Source: Ophthalmolycus amberensis (Eukaryota > Chordata > Actinopteri > Perciformes > Zoarcidae). Taken from it: a DNA stretch of 64,000 nt. This document shows, one piece after another, positions 11,641 through 23,513 of the stretch. The position numbers and the translations under genes are program-made. How positions within the stretch are numbered: the first letter of the stretch is position 1; every line of letters starts with the position of its first letter. Location of the stretch: contig JAFEUB010000908.1 of NCBI GenBank assembly GCA_024529925.1, forward strand, positions 806,001 through 870,000. Direction: 5' to 3'. The notes beneath the pieces were generated by a model. That model did no database searches. It saw only the letters and a program-made list of their open reading frames with translations, and was not told the origin of the DNA.

Positions 11641-12462
11641 TTTTATATAGACAACTCTGCCTTCATGAAATTTGTGTGAATATAGAGTGTTGCAGTGATG
11701 ATGTATTTTTGTAGGCCAACCTGGAAATCAGCATCGCCCTGGCTCAAAAAAACTATTTAATTTTGCCATTGAATTTTGATTTTTAATTGATTATTGCCGT
11801 AAATAAGCTCTGCGGCAAACAAACATTCATGGTACTCACATGTTTTGTTCAGCAGGATAATCGTTGCAAATGAACACAAGTTTATGATTTTTCAATTTAA
11901 ATACAATCGACATAAATAAAACGTTAACGATTCAAATACAAGGAGATGATATATTCAAATTGCGTGCACAAAATCCCATAGGATTTTGACAATTTCCGCA
12001 TCATCTTGTCAACAAACGTCAAACCTTTTCATGGCTGCAACAAGAAGCAGCCCTATAAAAGATGGATCCCCAGATCTACTTATTGACACTATATCACAAG
12101 TCATTTACTGACCCTGCTCTGAACATTCATTCAAAAGAGCATCATTAGCATGCCATGAAATTGTTAATATTCTCATTTGAAGTACAATTCTGCACCAAAT
12201 GGAGATCTTAACTCTTAGAATAAATTCATTAAAGTCCCACAAAATTGTTCCAGTATTACTTCCACGCCACCTAGATTCAGTCACAGTTTTATTTTTCTAA
12301 CCAGGAAGCCATTTCTGTCTCAAACAGCGTGTTAATGTTCTCAGCACTCACGTACGATTAGTAACATTTCAGTGTGTATTTGTGAAGTAAATATCTATCT
12401 CAATTATGAGCATTGGAAGGAGTTTTTATGAACCGTATTGAGATGTTGCAGTTTTCCCTGGA
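11641..12462. other. Non-coding, AT-rich
   Basis: AT-rich sequence with many TAAT/ATTA cores and no open frame of note. No repeat was recognised. Confidence 0.55.
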
Positions 12463-12800
12463 GATGCTGTGTCTAACCTATTTCTGCCATTAGAGCAGAT
12501 GCAAAAAGGATGACCTCCCCCAGTCAAAGCTTAATCCCCTCCCTTCTTTAAAAGGACCCTATGGTGAGGGCTAATGAAATGCAACTCCTCTTCAGCTCCC
12601 CAGCGATTTAAAGGGGATTTTTCTGATTGAAAACTTCCTGGAGGTGTCTTGCTTGGTTTGTGAAACGTTGTAATTACGGCTGGGGGTCTCCTCCCGCTCT
12701 GTTTGCAGGGGGGCTGAGCAGCATTTGCTCGTGCTCCGGGGTTCTCCCTGAGTTCAGCACACTTAGGCCCATCTAATTAGAGTCTCTGCCACGTCTCCGT
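12463..12800. promoter_or_regulatory. Candidate conserved non-coding element (enhancer-like)
   Basis: Simple-repeat-free sequence with mixed GC/AT composition and many homeodomain cores: CTAATGAAATGC near 12570, TAATTACGG near 12670, and a palindromic homeodomain site TCTAATTAGA at 12772-12781. It also has balanced C-rich and T-rich blocks unlike the flanking AT-rich DNA. The texture resembles vertebrate developmental enhancers. No alignment was possible, so conservation is inferred. Confidence 0.35.
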
Positions 12801-14018
12801 GCTGCTGTCTCCATGTGCAGCTGGGGACAACCCCCAAATCAAGCTGTGGCACACAAACGCTCGCCGACCCATGTTCTGTGAGCAACAACAGGCGACACTC
12901 CCAATGCGATGGGAACATTATCTCCTTCCCTCTCTCGCTCGCTCTCATTCATCTCCTCCCTTCTCCTTTTCATCCGCCACAACCTCAGTCCTCTTTTCTC
13001 CATCCCCCACTTTTCCCTCGCTTTGTTCTCCCTGTTCTCCTCACCAAGCTCAGGCACAGCAGCTACAAAGAGCCCCACATAGGAAGATGAGACGGAGCAG
13101 AGAGTGAAGATGGTTCAGATACTGCGCAGCGCTTGTGTGCTCGTACGTGTGTTTGTGTTTCCGTGTGTGTGTGAAAGTCTGAGAGTGTGAGGCGGCAGGA
13201 GATCGCCAGGGTAGTGAGAGTCGGTAGCACACCCAGAGGCACTGAGAAAGAACAGAGAGAACACTTGCCCCCCCTTCAAGAGCAGTTGTTCAACCCCCCG
13301 AGGCGAGGTGATGCAGGGATGGGGGGGGGGGGGGGGACAACAAAGGGGGGAGAGGTGGCAGGCAAAGCTAGCTTTTCTCTTTCACCTGTTCACCTCTACA
13401 GTCTCTTCAAACTCCCTCACCCGTTCCTTATACACAGTGGGTTCATGGAGACTGTTGGTGTAGATTTTATTTTATTTTTTTACACTTCTCCTTGTCTCAG
13501 ATGAAGTTAAGAAAACACAAGCTGCCTGTATACTTGCAAATCTATAAGATACAAGCAGATACAGTGGTAGTCACTTGTACAGGTGAAATTCCCATGGATG
13601 TGTGGATGTGTGTGAGCATCAGTGTGTACCTATGTGCATTGATCATTACCAGTTCCCATAAGCAGTCTCCACGCAATATAAATACACTCACGAATTGGCC
13701 ATTTACATTTTCACGGTATCTAATTATACTCAGTGGCTTTTAATTCTAACTGGTAAAAGATGTTTGTGACAAAGCTCACCTTCTAAACCCAGAGAGAAGG
13801 AGGAAGTCTCCGTGTTCATTATGTATACTGCATGTATGTTTCTATGGATGCATGCGTGTTTTTGCGCGAGTGTGTTTGCGTCTAATGAGGCTGTGTTTGC
13901 TTCGATCAAGAGGGAGGGACGCACAAACACGGACGGGAACAGCAGCGTTTGAGTCACATACAATGAGGGATGAAACAGTGTGCAACATAGAGCATGATGT
14001 ACCCTTTGGGACTCGTTC
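12801..14018. other. Non-coding, pyrimidine-rich blocks and a G16 run
   Basis: 12920-13030 is CT-rich. 13321-13336 is an uninterrupted G16 run followed by another G-rich block at 13346-13351, giving quadruplex potential. Tandem open frames here (60-105 codons) are proline, serine or arginine-rich because of composition and show no domain. Confidence 0.6.
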
Positions 14019-14039
14019 ACACACACACACACACACACA
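14019..14039. repeat. (CA)n microsatellite
   Basis: About ten uninterrupted CA units. Confidence 0.97.
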
Positions 14040-14179
14040 GTACACAGAAAAAAACACATATAGACTGTGCATCCATCCTAATCAATTGGGAAAAACAACA
14101 CAAACCAAAGAGCGTCCACGTTTTGAAGAGGCCCTTGTTCTGATCATTTTGAGGATATATACCACATATGCATTTAATT

Positions 14180-14187
<8 letters not shown>

Positions 14188-14260
<73 letters not shown>
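14188..14260. repeat. (AT)n microsatellite, about 67 bp, ending in (AC)3
   Basis: Uninterrupted AT dinucleotides from 14188 to about 14255, then ACACAC. The tract is fully self-complementary and can extrude a cruciform. Open frames of 60-197 codons rich in alternating Ile-Tyr through this tract are artefacts. Confidence 0.98.
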
Positions 14261-16060
14261 GTTGTTCTCTCCCAACAATACGATTCGGCACCTGGAGAGT
14301 TGAGGGAAGTGATCATATCTACCACATACACTCTCAGTTCTTCTCTGGCTTTTCTTCCATTTCTCTCTCCCTCCGTCTCTCGTGTTTGAGAACACACACC
14401 TGCAGCCAGCCTCTAACCGTGCGCCATGCTTCAGTAATCTGCTGACTCCCTCTGATTTACAGCTTCATGTCTGGTGAGTAGCCAAAGAACTCCGGCTGCC
14501 CGGTAACGTGACACTGCGGGCCATATATTAGACCCACTGGCCGTCACCATATATACCATTCAAAAAGGAGGGCAACAAACAACTTGTGTGTCGTGGCTGG
14601 GTTTTCTGACTGAAAGACCATCTCTGTTAGCGTTTGATTTAAATGATAGGAACACGGAAAATACCACATGTTCATACTGGTATAGTGTACCCATGGGCAA
14701 ACCTGGGAATGTCAGTAGAGAAACGAGAGACAGGAGGGTTGATGTGCATAAAAAGGTTCCTGAGTGGACTGGAACGTTGCAATTATATGATCATCATCAG
14801 GACACCCCTCAAAACTGCTTTTAATATTACATCAAAATCACATGCTGACTCATCAGTAATTAAAACGTAATTTGAAAGAAATGTAAAATATAGATATGTG
14901 GTTTTCGTGATCATGTTTAACCTTTCGTAACAAAGATCTTGTGACAAATTGTTGAATGTTAAGTGATCATCTTTGACGACAGCAAGGGTTACTTTTCATT
15001 TATAATCTTGGTCGTGAATATAAAACATAAAAAATAAAACAACAATAAATAAAAGCAAATGATGTCTAAAATTAGTTTTTTTCCCAAACACAACTCCCAC
15101 TCCAGAGAGCACAACATGCTGCTTGGACTCTTCTCCCTCATGATTTCACCAGTAGGCTAACACTGTCATTAACACCGTCAAGAGAGCAGCTCTTAAAACT
15201 ATAAGGCTGTCTTGCTTTTCCTCTCCACGGTGTAGATGGTGCGGATGGAGTTGTCATCAGTTTAGTCCTCGCCCTTGTTTTAACACATCTCCAGGGATCA
15301 CTGCTTCTTGAGCCGACATTTACATTTACTCTTTTTAAACAGACTTTTTTTTTTTTCCTCCCCTCTTTAAACTTGTTTCTTGGCAGGTTGACCTGTCGAG
15401 AGGGAGCCAGTTGAGCTATACGTTCAAAAGCTGTTAGAACTGTGTTCAAAACTGCCTCCTCTGGTTTCAGCCTCTGGGGAGCTCAGAATACTCTGGAGAG
15501 CAGCTTTACTATCAACGCCAAACCTGAAAATATAATAATGAAGAAAATAAATCAATGGATTAAAGAATTTTGTGTCAATAAAATCACAACTCTTTATGAC
15601 TTTACAGATTAGCTGATTTGCTGATCATATCAGCGTCCCTGCCATCTTGGTTTGAATGAGGATGTGCGCTTTCTATGAACAATACATGAGAGAGGGCAAA
15701 CATGAAGCATGAAGAAGTCCTTGATGAGAAATATAAGGCGAAAACAGTCTTTTGCAACAAGTCTGATTATGTTAAACTGGCCTTAATCAGATACTAATGT
15801 AAGTGCCGTGTTTCTCAAGGCTCGAGGAATTAAAATCAGTCATGGTTTGTGAAAGAGGGTGTATTTCTATTGCCTTGTCCTCAAAAGCAATGATAATTGC
15901 ATGCAGGCGATCATGTGAGTGTGATGTTAAAAAAAGAAAGACATGTTTGTATGCAGTGCTGTATATCATGCAGACACACACACACACACAAAGTACATTT
16001 TATTGGCTAGTTAAGCTGGTTGTCAAATTAACATGTGTTTGTACATGTACGTGCATGTGC

Positions 16061-16065
<5 letters not shown>
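14261..16065. other. Non-coding, with a candidate microexon
   Basis: Unique-looking sequence without a recognisable gene, apart from the splice-site pair described at 14463-14473. A/T-rich low-complexity sequence with AATAAA-like clusters lies at 15005-15060, a T run at 15348-15356, and a CA run at 15973-15990. Confidence 0.55.
14463..14473 (+). other. Candidate 11-nt microexon
   Basis: The acceptor context CTGACTCCCTCTGATTTACAG has a branch-point-like CTGAC about 15-20 bases upstream of the AG at 14461-14462. A strong donor GTGAGTA follows at 14474. The intervening 11 bases are CTTCATGTCTG. No host gene is known here and an acceptor-donor pair this close can occur by chance in 64 kb, so this is only a lead. 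Confidence 0.15.

Positions 16066-16091
<26 letters not shown>
16066..16091. repeat. (TG)n microsatellite
   Basis: About 13 TG units followed by a GA-rich stretch. Confidence 0.96.
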
Positions 16092-19000
16092 AGACAGAAA
16101 GTGAGAGAGACAGAGAAGCAGACAAAGAGAGCTACATAGCCTCCCATCTCAAGGAGCGAGAGTGATACAACTGAGAAAGCAAGATGACGTGGGAGGCGAG
16201 CGGGTGGGAGAGGGCTGAGGGGAAGCCCATCTAAACTCATTTCCAAAATCAGAACTTCTTTTCTAAAGTCAGCATTTCAAATCAGAGCGTGTCCCTTCTC
16301 ATTTAATGCATCATTTTGCGAAGTGATAAATTTGTGAATTAGACATACATTCTTTTTGCTTTTAAGATACTGGGTCTCATGAGGGAGGGAGCAGTGTGGA
16401 GGATTTAAGAGCGTTTCGCCGTGTCAAACATTAAAACCCACAGGGAGAGCATCAGCACAATTAGACCGGGGTGAAGGGAAGAGAGAGAAAAAAATCCACA
16501 GACAAAATCAGGATCTTAAGAGCAGCGGCGTTATTCGTCTGTACAGTAACGTGGTTATCTGTCGCGGGTGATCCTTTTAAACGCTTCGTTTGCAGGGATA
16601 AAAGCAGAGCGGAGGAAATAAACTTAGTTCTGCCTCCAATCTGCAAATCCTTGGTGGTCATGGAAGATGATCCCAATTTGCTTCTGAGCAGCCCTGTCAG
16701 ATCTCACAATAATAAATAATTTAAGACTTTAAGCAGCAATTATGCTTGATAAATGTGTAAAGCATGTAGACCACTGCTTGCCATAGACGAAGCTGAGGCT
16801 TCTACCAAAATACTCTCGTCGCTACTTATGTCATAGCCAATAAATCACGCTGAACGGGTAAATGGGAAATATTTGTTTTAATATCAGGTACAGTTCCCAG
16901 AAACGACTGCAGGTCTTAAACTATATTTATTCACCACAGATAGATTATTTGTTCGCCATAACGTTATTTTATCAGCTCACAGGAAGTTTGACCTCGCCGG
17001 CTAACTGACCCCAAACATGTCACCGTCACAACTTTTCTTTGTTGGCGATTAAAGTTTTGGCAAAACAAAATTAATATTTATTTATTTTTATGTTTTATGT
17101 CACTATCAAATGTGTAAACCAAATTTGTGCCGAATCAAATAGTTACCACTTAAATGCTGTATTATTTCTTAAGAGGGTCAGAAGACAATAATACATGTTT
17201 AAAGTAGTTATAACTATTATATCTAACATACAGCAGCCGAGTCTGTGGGTGGCAACGATTATGTTCATTAATGATACATTATCTGATTATCTTCTCTATT
17301 AATCATTTAGTCTAAAAAGAAAAACCAGCAGATTATATTGAAAAACACAAATTATTAAACTGTAGATGCCGATCAATTTACAATCAGTATGTATTCCAAC
17401 ATCATTGATTCATTCTGAGTGATTGACTGAATCTCAATCACACTTATATAACTGACAAGTTATATAAGTCTAACACGTAAATGCTGAAAACAAGTGATAT
17501 CATGTACCTCACAGTTGATAAAACAATAGGCTGTTATATGAATAAAGGTATTTACAGGCTACTACTGTAAATGTATCAACTATGCAACAAGGATTAATAA
17601 CTACATGCCAGAGGGGCATTAAAACTAACTTTTGAGTACTCCTCGAAACCATTAAACATGTAACTTCATACCATTACACTCCCACTTTGGATTGAAACCA
17701 ATAAACCAATCAGTCAAACAGCCAAGCAAACAATAAGTAGAAACAATCTGAGCCAAGGCGTGCAGGGAGATGGGGCTGTCTGGTTTCAGAGGGCTGTGCT
17801 TAGGTTTGATTTCTCTCTCTGTGGTGTGGTTTGTTCTCTCGTGAGCTGTCTGCCTCTTCTGTAGCCTCGTCTGTTTGCCTTTTGTTTTTGCAAAAAAAAG
17901 AAATCTGCCAAATCATCAAGTCTCCTCCGGCTTCCACAGCTGCTTAGGTGAGACACTAAATGTAGAACAATAATTGCACAATTTAACAATAAAGGATGAG
18001 AAATTACTCTCTGTTGCTTAACATGTTTGTTCTTTTTCACCATCTAATGTCATTCGATTAATCTTTTTTAGAAACGTAGATTTGAAATAAACCTTCCCCC
18101 AAATCATCATTAGTTCCTTTTCGTGGAAGTAAATAGCACCAACGCAGCATTTACATTTATTACTGACTGGGAGCATTTCATTCCAGGATGTGAGTTGTGA
18201 GCTCTGTTTCACAGCTTGCTCTTTTTCATTTTTAGGCTGGCAAAGGTTGCAGAGGGAAACAAAGCCAGAGAGCTAAAATGAGACCTAGATACTGAGAGAG
18301 AAGGAGAGGCTATACGGTTTAGATTTTGGCACGGGCCACTATTTACCTAGAAGAGTCACTCTGTCCATTTGGGCTAGATATTTTGGTGGCCACTGGAATC
18401 CAGTTTGTGAATACCTGCATTGAGCCACTGGGTCAGAGGCAATGCTGTGAGGCCACGGGCAGACAGGAGCCACTGGTCACCACAGTTTGAACACGGTGCC
18501 CTTCGCACTGTTTGCTCCTCTGCCGCCTCCTCTCCTGTATGGCCGGCTCTGTGTTTGCTCATGCGTGGATATGAAATAGCAGCAAATATGATGTGATGTG
18601 TGGAAATGAGTACCACCTTGCAGGAACAGAGATGCGTGTTTATTTTACTTTATGAAGTTTTTCTTATGTGTTCATGTCCGTCTAACTCCTGACAATCCTT
18701 GTAGCAATATGATTAAAGACCTGTGTCCATAAAAGGTTTCATGGTAATTCAAATCATACCCTGCTAAAGTAGTTTGTAAACATTCTGGATGCAGTGCTTG
18801 AGCCAAGTGAAGGCAGATATAATCTTTATGAGGATTATCCTGTTATTTTAGATTCAAAACATCATTTGAAATCTCACAATTAATCAAGTCAAATTAACTG
18901 ACCCAAGGGCAGAAAAATACAAGTACTGTAATGCGAATAAATAATAATTAAAAAAGATTCTCACAGACATAAACATTTCTTATTATTTAATTGTCAAAAC

Positions 19001-21054
19001 AAATAATCCGGTCGTTTAATTTCTGTCAAATCTGTTGTTTTTCCATAAACAGAAAGCATCAATCACAGGATATTATTGCCTGACAATGACTCCATCAGCT
19101 GCACCAGTATCTTGCACTAAAGGCAGACACAAACGAGCATCGAGCCCGAGTATTCCTGGAATACCGTGGCTGTGGCCACAGGGGTATGAAGAGAGCGGAG
19201 ACAAGAGGAGAGGACTAGAGTGTCGGGCTTTAAAAGAGAGAGACGAGGGAAAAAGAGAAAATTCCCTCAAAGACTTAATTCTCCTTCGTTCTCTTTTCCA
19301 GGCCAACAAGGTTTCTGCTTCCCTTATTGTTAGCAAAGCTGGAATTCTACAGTGAAAAGTAGAAAAATGAAATGACATTATATGGAATGGCATTTCTGAC
19401 ACCATCCGCTGTCGACAGAATCTTTCAAAGTTAAAAGGCCATATAATTCATCCACTAAAATATTAGTCTCTGGCCCACCGGCTGGGGTTAGTCATGGAGT
19501 GCTGGAAGGGCCTGTTTGCCGTGTTGTGTTGTGTCGTGGCGGGGGCTGAAATAAGCTTATTATCAAATTTCCCTCTGAAACTGCCTCATTTCTTGGATGC
19601 ATGAAATGCCCCGTCTCTTCTGCGAGCGTGGCTGGTAATGCTGAGTGGCAGGTCCTCCAGAACAGCGCCAGAGTCCAGTCTGTCGCCAAGGTGATGACGT
19701 TATGGCAACCAGCTGTCAAACGGCTGGATAACCGCCGTCGTCGACAAAGACGCTCACCAGAACCAGCTGCTGCTAGCATTACCACCAATTAGGAGTCAGG
19801 AGTTGGGTGCCTGTCGGAGGGAGAAGGAGGCCGACAGAGAACGGGGAGGGGGGGGGGGAACAACACCATCACTGTCAGAGTCAGACACGGAGCCACGACC
19901 ACTGAGGGACAACAGAGCTGTGGTAGGATAAAAAAAAACAATTAAAAAAAAGACGATGTGAAACTGTGTTTGTAAAAAGAGAAAATGAATTCCAGTAAAT
20001 TAATTAAGGAACTTAGGTAACTTGTTCCATGAAGGAAAGTGAGAATGGGAAATAAATGTAATTGACAAAGCAGAATCTGCCACAGGCTCGCTGACGTTTG
20101 CAATTTGGATTTTTGTGACAGTCTGCTATCTCCCTTCTTTCCATTTGATGCTAGGATTGAGAAATAGACAGACGGATAGAAAAAGAAGCCTACTACCTGA
20201 GTCATCATTGCCATCAACAGCAGCGAACACTAAAGTAATGAGAGGGAACAACAGGAAGAGACTTGCAGTCTGGCTTTTGCACAGCATGGTTACAGCAGCA
20301 TGAACGTCCTCTCTGAACATGAAGAGCTCTGTTGTCGAGCATGTTCTGAATGGAGAGTCATTTCATGTCGTTGTGTAAAAGTGCACCCTATTGTTTGAGA
20401 ATTAAGCACAGAATATAGGCCTGTAATTATACCTCCACAATAGCAGGTTTTCAGAAAAGAGCTGGAAATAGCATTGGAGGGTTCCGGTCTGAGATTCGAA
20501 CTACAGAGCTCCTAACGGGCTGACAGACTGCAAAATGTCAGAGAGCAGAGAATAGAATCAGAGACGTTTTACTGCCTGTGAATTGGAGGATGGCTGCAGC
20601 CATTGTCCAGTAACTTCCTGATTTTCACTGTGGTGCCTGGTTTATAAATGTGGGTGCAGTGCTATGAAGGCTATTGTTAAAGGCGAGACTATTGTTTAGA
20701 ACGTTCAGAGGCGAAGACATCAGTAAGAGAAAAGTAAATAAGAAGAGGAGACGATTAAACGAGGAACAGAAACATCATGTATAGTCCAAATAAGATCAGT
20801 TCTACTTCATAGCCATCTCTTATCCTGAAATAACATCGTGCTATTACCCCAAATTCATAAGTGAGCCGCTTGGCATGGTGCCGAACTACCCAGCAAATAG
20901 AGGGAATAATATCATTATATCACATACAATACAGGGAAATCCCAGTGGTGAGCAGACTGCATGAGCAGCTGTCTGATAGAGACAGTAGGCATGCGCATGT
21001 CTGTGTGTCTTTGTGCATGTGCTCTAAAAAGGCATGGGGAGAGGTGTACAGTAG

Positions 21055-21055
<1 letters not shown>
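16092..21055. other. Non-coding, unique-looking
   Basis: Holds AT-rich DNA, a 12-bp-arm hairpin at 17442-17469, a perfect 14-bp palindrome ATGGCTGCAGCCAT at 20590-20603 with an overlapping SOX-like CCATTGT, and a G-run near 19848-19857. 16250-16450 is repeat-free and motif-rich and might be another regulatory element. Open frames of 60-110 codons are scattered on both strands without domain signatures. Confidence 0.55.
17442..17469. repeat. Perfect inverted repeat, 12-bp arms, 4-nt loop
   Basis: ACTTATATAACT (17442-17453) and AGTTATATAAGT (17458-17469) are exact reverse complements separated by GACA. It is AT-rich, so the predicted hairpin is weak. Confidence 0.85.
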
Positions 21056-21095
<40 letters not shown>

Positions 21096-21100
21096 CGTGT
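21056..21100. repeat. (TG)n microsatellite with GCGTGCGTGT end
   Basis: About 17 uninterrupted TG units followed by two GCGT variants. Confidence 0.97.
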
Positions 21101-21214
21101 TACCGTCGTCATTGACTTTGGCTTTATAGCAGGCTCCCGGCCAGTGCTTTACCTGGGACATAATCAGTCAGTGAGCCTCACTACCTCACGGGACCTCCCA
21201 GCTGGAGGGGGGGA

Positions 21215-21241
21215 TGTGTGTGTGTGTGTGAGAGAGATGGG

Positions 21242-21314
<73 letters not shown>
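21215..21314. repeat. Compound (TG)n-(GA)n microsatellite
   Basis: A TG tract (21215-21230) is followed by a purine-only GA tract of about 85 bp with small interruptions (GAGATGGGG, GAGGAG). Long GA/CT tracts can form triplex (H-DNA) and recruit GAGA-type factors. Glu-Arg or Leu-Ser repeats in the frames through it are artefacts. Confidence 0.98.
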
Positions 21315-21315
<1 letters not shown>

Positions 21316-22424
21316 TCTAAAGGGGCGGTGCAGACGGCTGTGCTGAACAGAACGGCCTTCTGGGAGCCAGTTCGACCCTGCCTTCTCGGTTTCTCTGCCC
21401 ACGGCTCTCTCCGACTGGCCACAGTCAAGGTGATCTTCTGTTCCACAACACACATCTTCACAGGAACGTACACACAGACACACACATGGACAGACACCGC
21501 AATACAGACGGATTGAAATGTCACTGTCGTACTGCTGTACAGCAGGTACACCGAACTGTCATGCACTGCTCATTCACACCCACACATGCAGCACACACCG
21601 AGACACAGAAGGCAGAAAAATTGCTGAATGGTGGCAAATAAGGTCATATCATTTCTTTCCATAGGCAAATCTGGTTCGCGCCCAAATTTCGAGGGAAATG
21701 ACCCACACAAATTAATCAGCCATCAGTGTAACTCCTAACTGCTTCTGACAGTATTTACAGGACATGGCAGCCTTTGTCTGGAGCTGGGAGCATTAAGCGT
21801 GGCCAAGCGGCAGGCTTACTCGATGAGGAGATGCTGGACGTCGGCCACACTGAGCTTCAAGAGCCCACTAGGGCTTCAGTCCCTGGGGTGAGCACGGGTT
21901 TAAGGAGAAACCGCGCACCAGTCAACTACCAGTCCACAAGCTTCCAAATGGCCAACCTCCACCTGGAGAATTACTTTACGTGGAGAAAAAAAGAGGCGAC
22001 GAGGTGGAGGAAAGGAGAAGGAGGATGGTGAGGAGGAGGAGAGGAAACATAGCAGGTTGCCATGACGAGGAAGCAGGGGAATAAAACACAAACAGAGGCG
22101 GGTGGCACCGGGGTTGTCAGTAGTGAGAGAAGTGACAGCTTCCCTGGCATGCCTGGCACCCTCTGTTTGCAGACGTCTGGTGGACAGAGCAACTCAGACT
22201 CCTCTCCTTTGCTACAATACAGTCCCTCGCCTAACCGCCTCGCTCTCTTGTTTTCATTGGAACTAAAGCTGTCTCAGTCTCCTGTCTAATGTAACCTGTG
22301 TTCTGTGGTATGGTACCTTTCCAAAGTAATCCTTCATAGTCATGGTCCATTGGTTGTGACAGGAAGACCACCTGTGGCCAGAAAGACTGTGACCTAAATG
22401 TAGCTCATGGCAGGGTAGCTATAG

Positions 22425-22426
<2 letters not shown>
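21315..22426. other. Non-coding, slightly GC-richer
   Basis: Several overlapping open frames of 60-100 codons lie on both strands (for example 21774-22031 +), with compositions set by GA-rich DNA. No domain or splice structure was recognised. Confidence 0.5.

Positions 22427-22460
<34 letters not shown>
22427..22460. repeat. (TG)n microsatellite
   Basis: Seventeen uninterrupted TG units. Confidence 0.97.
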
Positions 22461-22463
<3 letters not shown>

Positions 22464-22627
22464 GTTCAGGCGGAGGGGTGTGATGTGTGTATTTGTGCAT
22501 TTGTATGCAGTCTTGTGTTGTTTCAAAGTGAGCTGTACAGTATGTTTGCATGTGAAATGTGTGTATGTAAATTTGATTTTCTTTGTGTATCACACGCTTT
22601 TATCAAATCTGTTCTCCCGGCTCACAG

Positions 22628-22780
22628 ATGGGCCTGCCGGATAATGTTGGAAAGACAATAACCGCCGAGGACGAGCCGACATACTGTGGAGGACCTGGCA
22701 AAGGAGAGACGGCTATTTGTAATGGGGGGGAAAACAAAGATGATATAAGATTTATTGAACCAACACAGCAGAGCAAATGA
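22628..22780 (+). other. Candidate terminal coding exon
   Basis: A pyrimidine-rich stretch ending CTCACAG at 22621-22627 precedes an open frame that starts MGLPDNVGKTITAEDEPTYC, continues with a Gly/Lys/Glu-rich stretch (GGPGKGETAICNGGENKDDI) and ends at TGA (22778-22780). The frame is hydrophilic and free of low complexity, unlike most frames here. No family was recognised, no preceding exon was found, and no poly(A) signal was confirmed. It may be spurious. Confidence 0.12.
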
Positions 22781-23482
22781 ACAACAAATGAACAGAGCTC
22801 AGTGAAGGATAAAATAACACAGTGGAGAGGAGGCGTCTACAAACAGCAGTAAAAGCAGTCCCGTATCGATCTGGAGCAGTGAGCCTGCCAGCTACTGCTA
22901 CCTTCCTCTTTCCAGGAAGACTCTGCACATACAGGATAGACCTGAAGGCATCTTAGTGTACCATGTTTGTGTGTGTGTGTGTGTGTATACACAAGTTAAA
23001 GAATGTGTGCATATTTGCACTCAGTCTGTGATCTCAGAAGTCATTGAGAGTCGGAGAGCATTTTATTTCACAGATATGTACTGTACATAATTCAAAGCAC
23101 CAGTCTATATGGTGAATGTAATAGAAGTCAAGCATTTTGTCCATGATGAATTTCCATCAGGCCTGCAGAGTATTAGTTAACACACGGTAGAATCCTGATT
23201 GTATATGAATTAAGTGGAAGTGGGTTGAAATGTCACAATGCACACAGTGACTCAGTTACCCACCTAATACATGACACCACGTCTCCTCTGGTGAAGACAG
23301 GACATCCCGAGCATGGGGGACCTGGGTCAAGGCTGAAATATTCATGGTGAAGACTCCATCACACACACACATACATACACGCAATCACACATATTCACTC
23401 TGGGACAGACTTCAGAACTGGGAGCTGCCAGCCTGTTGCTGGGGTGCAGAACTGAGAGCTGGGGCAGCTAAACTTCCTGGTC

Positions 23483-23513
<31 letters not shown>

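Noticed and set aside
13852..14445. 197-codon plus-strand open frame
   Set aside because: Much of it is alternating Ile-Tyr read from the AT microsatellite and His-Thr from the CA repeat, with no domain.
19300..19320. 9-nt microexon after CTCTTTTCCAG
   Set aside because: The acceptor is good but the following GTTTCT is a poor donor.
20485..20530. tRNA or SINE B-box-like GTTCGAATC on the minus strand
   Set aside because: No convincing A box, acceptor stem or cloverleaf could be found at the right spacing, so it is a single short match.
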